Below are positions 61,005-64,000 of a stretch of DNA of 64,000 nt, one piece after another. The position numbers and the translations under genes were made by a program. A model generated the notes under the pieces. That model did no database searches. It was not told the origin of the DNA and worked only from the letters and a program-made list of their open reading frames with translations. The stretch lies in NCBI GenBank assembly GCA_965223695.1, contig CBDCXJ010000031.1:171248-235247 (forward strand), in the 5' to 3' direction. This DNA comes from JAUVPB01 sp965223695 (GTDB taxonomy: Bacteria; Actinomycetota; Thermoleophilia; Gaiellales; Gaiellaceae). Every line of letters starts with the position of its first letter. The stretch's first letter is position 1.

Positions 61005-62408
61005 CTAGCCATCTGGTCGACGTGCCGTGGACGGCAGGAGGATATCGCTGCGGCGCAAGGCGACGAGCGTCACAGACAGCGCGATCAGGGCGACGGCAAT
61101 TCCTCCCCAGAACGCGAGCGCAAAGCCCGATGTAAGCGCCCCCGGAAGGTCGCCTCCCGCGCCAAGCAGGTTCTCGGTGCGTGTGTTCGCGATCGTTACG
61201 AGCAGCGCCAAGCCCAGAGCACCGCCGATCTGCTGGCTCGTGTTGATGAGGCCCGATGCCAAGCCCGCTTCCGTTCCCGTCACACCGGCGAGAGCGGCGA
61301 TCGAGATCGGAACGAACGAGAAGCCGATCCCGACGCCGACGAGCAGGAAGCCGGGGAAGAGATCGACGAAGTAGGAGCCGTCGACCGGCAACCGCGTGAA
61401 GAGGAAGAGGCCGCCGGCAAGCAGCACGAGGCCCGTGCTGAGCACCCGCCGGACGCCGACCCGCGTGACGAGCGCTTGCGAGAGGGCCGAGGCCGCGATC
61501 GCCGAGAGCGAGACGGCCAGGTAGCCGATGCCGGTCTTCAGTGCCGAGAAGCCGAGAACCTGCTGCTGGTAGAGCGAGAGCAGGAAGAACGTCCCGAAGA
61601 TCGCGACACCGACGCCGAAGCCGGCCAGGTTGGCCGCCCGCGGCGTCCGCTTGCGGAAGAAGCCGAGCGGCACGAGCGGCGCGCGTCGCCGGGACTCGAT
61701 CAGCAGGAAGGCGCCGAGCAACGCGGCCGATCCGGTAAGACAGCCAATCGTCTGTGCCGAGGCCCAACCGACCTGGGTTGTCTGGGTCACGCCGAACACG
61801 AACAGCATCAGGCCCGCCGTAACGGTGACGGCACCAGCAGCGTCGAACTGGCGTCCAAGGCCCTCGGCCCGACTCTCCTTGACGAAGATCGGTACGAAGA
61901 CGAGCGCTATCGCCGCGATCGGGACGTTGATGAAGAAGACCCATTCCCAGCCGACGAACTCCGTGAAGACACCGCCGAGCAGGACTCCGAGCGCGGCGCC
62001 AGAGCCGCCGATCGCTCCGAGGATGCCGAGTGCGGTGTTCCGCTCCGATCCCTCGCGGAAGGTCACGCTGACGATCGAGAAGACAGACGGCGCAAGCATC
62101 GCTGCGCCCGCTCCCTGAAGCACCCGGCCAGCGATAAGCATTCCTGACGAGACGGCGAGCCCGCAGAGCAGCGAGAACACGGCGAACAGGGCCAGCCCGA
62201 CCATGAACAGTCGGCGACGTCCGAGCAGGTCACCGGCGCGTCCGCCGAGGAGGAGCAGGCCGCCGAAGGTGAGCGCGTATCCCGTCACGATCCACTGGAG
62301 GTTCTCGGGTGCGAACCCCAGCTCACCCTGAATCGTCGGCAGCGCAACGTTCACGATCGCCGAGTCGAGGACGACCATCAGGTAGGCGACGCCCAGGACG
62401 GCGAGCAC
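61005..62408 (-). CDS. DHA2-family MFS transporter (14 TM)
   Basis: 467 aa from the GTG at 62408 (VLAVLGVAYLMVVLDSAIVN). EmrB/QacA layout: VNVALPTIQGELGF, GRAGDLLGRRRLFMVGLALF, GRVLQGAGAAMLAPSVFSIV, ILGAIGGSGAALGVLLGGVF. First gene of a two-gene unit with the CMD-family protein, hinting at transport linked to that enzyme's substrate or product. Confidence 0.92.
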   Translation of the reverse strand: MLAVLGVAYLMVVLDSAIVNVALPTIQGELGFAPENLQWIVTGYALTFGGLLLLGGRAGDLLGRRRLFMVGLALFAVFSLLCGLAVSSGMLIAGRVLQGAGAAMLAPSVFSIVSVTFREGSERNTALGILGAIGGSGAALGVLLGGVFTEFVGWEWVFFINVPIAAIALVFVPIFVKESRAEGLGRQFDAAGAVTVTAGLMLFVFGVTQTTQVGWASAQTIGCLTGSAALLGAFLLIESRRRAPLVPLGFFRKRTPRAANLAGFGVGVAIFGTFFLLSLYQQQVLGFSALKTGIGYLAVSLSAIAASALSQALVTRVGVRRVLSTGLVLLAGGLFLFTRLPVDGSYFVDLFPGFLLVGVGIGFSFVPISIAALAGVTGTEAGLASGLINTSQQIGGALGLALLVTIANTRTENLLGAGGDLPGALTSGFALAFWGGIAVALIALSVTLVALRRSDILLPSTARRPDG

Positions 62409-62561
62409 CCGCCAGCGGTGCGGGTCGGGTGACGTCGTGTGGTCGATTAGCGAGTCCTAGCGGCCTGCGCCGAACGACGATACTCGTCGCCTGGCGCCGC
62501 TCCTGCGGCCCGAGCGATCGCAGCCGGCTGGCCGGCTGGTTTACGGTGACGTGCTTACGTC

Positions 62562-63713
62562 ATGGCCGAGCGCGAACCCCCGAGCCCCGGACCTGCCGCC
62601 AGCTCGTCTGCACACCCCGAATCCGGCGAGCGCAAGCTGCCACTGATCGACCGCCTACGAGGACGCTGGGATCGGCTCGACACGAAGGCGCGCGCGGCTG
62701 TCGTTCTCGTCGTCGGCGCCGTCCTCGTCATCGGGATCGGCACGATCATCGGCAACCTCGCCGAGTTCGACGAGGTGCTCATGGCGATCCGCGAGGCCTC
62801 GCCCGCCTGGCTCGCCGTCTGCTTCCTCGGCGAGGTTCTCGCCTACGTCGGCTACATCCTCGCCTTCTGGGGAACGAGCCGAGCGTGGGGCGGCCCGCGC
62901 ATCCCGCTCGGGGTGATGACACACGGGGTCTTCGTCGCGTTCGGGGCCTTCGCGGCCGCGAACGCCGCGGGCGGCCTCGCGACTGATTTCTGGATGCTGC
63001 GCGAGGCGGGCGCATCGACGCGGTCTGCGGTGCGGCGCGTGCTTGCGCTGAACACGTTGCTCTACGCCGTATTCGGCGTGGGCGCGTTCGTCGTCGCCAT
63101 CCTGGTGGCGGCGAACGTCGCTGATGTGCCGCTCGGCGTGGCGATCCCCTGGCTCATCATCGTCCCGCCCTGCGTGGTGCTCGGCATCTGGCTGAGCGGG
63201 TCGGCCACCGGGCGACGGATCGCGAGCAGGCCGATGCAGCGCACCTGGTCACGCCTGTTCGGAGATGCGGTCGCCTCGGTGATCCTGTGCCGGCAGATGG
63301 GATCGAGCGCGCGTACCCATAAGGCAGCGCTCGGCGGACCCATCCTCAACTGGGGTGGAGAGCTGATCTGTTTGTGGGCGTCGCTGCGCGCATTCGGTGT
63401 CCAGATCGGTCTGCCGCAGCTGCTGCTCGCCTACGCCGCCGCCTACGTCGTGACGCTGCTCCCGCTCCCGGCGGGGGGCGCCGGAGCGATCGACGCCTCG
63501 CTCGCGTTCGGCCTGCATGCGGTCGGCGTCGAGCTTGCACCCGCGCTCCTGGCGACGTTCGCCTACCGTTTCTTCAGCTACTGGCTCGAGATTCCGCCCG
63601 CGCTCGTGGCGATCTCGGCGCTTCCTCGCCTGCGCAGAGGATTGGCGGCGGTGCGCTCGACCCACGATCCGACGCTCGACGAAGGGCTCGTTGAACACGC
63701 GAGCCCGGCCTGA
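62562..63713 (+). CDS. Flippase-like membrane protein (UPF0104/LPG synthase TM-region family)
   Basis: 383 aa. A Pro/Ser-rich cytoplasmic start (~1-45) is followed by about eight TM segments. AAYVVTLLPLPAGGAGAIDA, then SLAFGLHAVGV, is the family's conserved LP-x-P-GG-G-x-E-like motif, and GVMTHGVFVAFGAFAAANAA the early one. The family includes the MprF transmembrane part and lysylphosphatidylglycerol/glycolipid flippases; no synthase domain is attached here. Confidence 0.88.
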   Translation: MAEREPPSPGPAASSSAHPESGERKLPLIDRLRGRWDRLDTKARAAVVLVVGAVLVIGIGTIIGNLAEFDEVLMAIREASPAWLAVCFLGEVLAYVGYILAFWGTSRAWGGPRIPLGVMTHGVFVAFGAFAAANAAGGLATDFWMLREAGASTRSAVRRVLALNTLLYAVFGVGAFVVAILVAANVADVPLGVAIPWLIIVPPCVVLGIWLSGSATGRRIASRPMQRTWSRLFGDAVASVILCRQMGSSARTHKAALGGPILNWGGELICLWASLRAFGVQIGLPQLLLAYAAAYVVTLLPLPAGGAGAIDASLAFGLHAVGVELAPALLATFAYRFFSYWLEIPPALVAISALPRLRRGLAAVRSTHDPTLDEGLVEHASPA

Positions 63714-63725
63714 TGGCCGGGCTCG
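63700..63725 (+). terminator. Hairpin at the end of the flippase-like gene
   Basis: CGAGCCCGGCC, loop TGAT (containing the TGA stop), GGCCGGGCTCG. A GC-only 11-bp stem without a T-run; the stop codon lies in the loop. Confidence 0.65.
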
Positions 63726-63790
63726 TGGTGCGTTCGCGCTCGCCGCGAGCGCGTCGGTGCGACGCGTCGGGCGAGCGAGTTGGTAGTCGG

Positions 63791-63994
63791 CTAGGCAGCC
63801 TTCCCGGCGACGCTGAGCGTCGCTCGGTTCAGCTCGATCTCCATCCGCCGCTCGCGATCGGCGCGGCGCTTGATGTGCTCGGGCGCTCCGTGCGCCGACT
63901 CGACACGGGTCGCGCGCAGCTCGTCCCAGAGCTCGTCGATCGTCGCGGTCAGCTCGGCGATCTCGGCGTTGCCCGCAGCAGCCCCGCGCCCAGC
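63791..63994 (-). CDS. Small helical protein (start not identified)
   Basis: The minus-strand frame ending at the TAG (63791-63793) encodes AEIAELTATIDELWDELRAT, RVESAHGAPEHIKRRADRER, RMEIELNRATLSVAGKAA, a charged coiled-coil-like helix with good codon use. The frame is closed upstream by a TGA at 63995-63997 and contains no ordinary start except a late ATG. It may use a rare start or carry an indel near the window edge. Confidence 0.35.
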   Translation of the reverse strand, partial: AGRGAAAGNAEIAELTATIDELWDELRATRVESAHGAPEHIKRRADRERRMEIELNRATLSVAGKAA

Positions 63995-64000
63995 TCAGCC

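Noticed and set aside
60726..62147. 473-aa plus-strand frame
   Set aside because: Antisense of the CMD-family and MFS genes; highly charged low-complexity translation typical of a shadow.

Overview
The window is high-GC DNA with Shine-Dalgarno-led genes and ATG/GTG starts. It is most consistent with an actinobacterium, probably of the Thermoleophilia (Gaiella/Solirubrobacter-like) group. That placement is an inference from gene content (DUF2090 protein beside glpX, class II FBPase, PknB-type kinases with beta-propeller sensors, MetA, CDGSH protein, DHA2 exporters), not from a marker phylogeny.

Core segment 1 (1-5.6 kb): the end of an HD-GYP protein, tRNA-Gly(CCC), a DUF2090 aldolase-like protein, glpX, a membrane-anchored alpha/beta-hydrolase-fold protein and argS.

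Accessory segment 1 (5.86-30.0 kb) is a mosaic of mobile-element debris that ends at an intact tRNA-Ala(CGC). In order it holds: an IS256-family element with 8-bp target duplications (5858-7240); a nitroreductase between two ~158-bp direct repeats; a truncated Ser/Thr kinase and a truncated regulator; a frameshifted tyrosine recombinase; an IS256 terminal remnant; and a ~7 kb defence-like island bounded by two inverted, ~99% identical IS256-family copies (13611-15084 and 22130-23605). The island carries a MbcA/ParS-type antitoxin-like gene with a (CT)9 tract, a PD-(D/E)XK nuclease-like gene, a PRTase + DprA-like pair resembling the ShosTA toxin-antitoxin/anti-phage family, an IS3 fragment and an AlbA/Schlafen-type protein. 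The right part (23.6-29.9 kb) is a decaying integrative element: HGG-motif protein, iteron/hairpin region, primase-helicase, AlpA-type regulator, two small overlapping genes and an integrase beside tRNA-Ala.

Core segment 2 (30.1-35.4 kb): deacetylase (apparent CTG start), glutaredoxin-like protein, dinB, c-type cytochrome lipoprotein, HAD phosphatase, serS and tRNA-Ser(TGA).

Accessory segment 2 (35.4-44.4 kb): signalling cargo inserted at tRNA-Ser. A 69-bp exact copy of the tRNA 3' half recurs 5.8 kb downstream, and a recombination-arm-like module recurs three times. Cargo is two kinase/propeller receptors (one frameshifted), a phosphotriesterase-like protein next to a tRNA-His half, an NTF2-like lipoprotein, a sigma factor coupled to a membrane seven-repeat propeller, and a broken integrase.

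Core segment 3 (44.5-64 kb): a TetR regulator diverging from small genes, a phosphoribosyltransferase, a SHOCT protein, an OmpR-type two-component system, a CPA1 antiporter, cupin + metA, a ureide/pyrimidine-type amidohydrolase cluster (nitrilase, dihydropyrimidinase, CDGSH protein, PuuE-like deacetylase), an RNB ribonuclease, hisC, two DHA2 MFS exporters, a TIGR01777 epimerase, a carboxymuconolactone decarboxylase-like protein and a flippase-like membrane protein.

Almost all broken genes (at least seven indels, a premature amber codon, a lost stop) lie in the two accessory segments. Core enzymes are intact. This points to real decay of acquired DNA, although assembly indels cannot be excluded from sequence alone.
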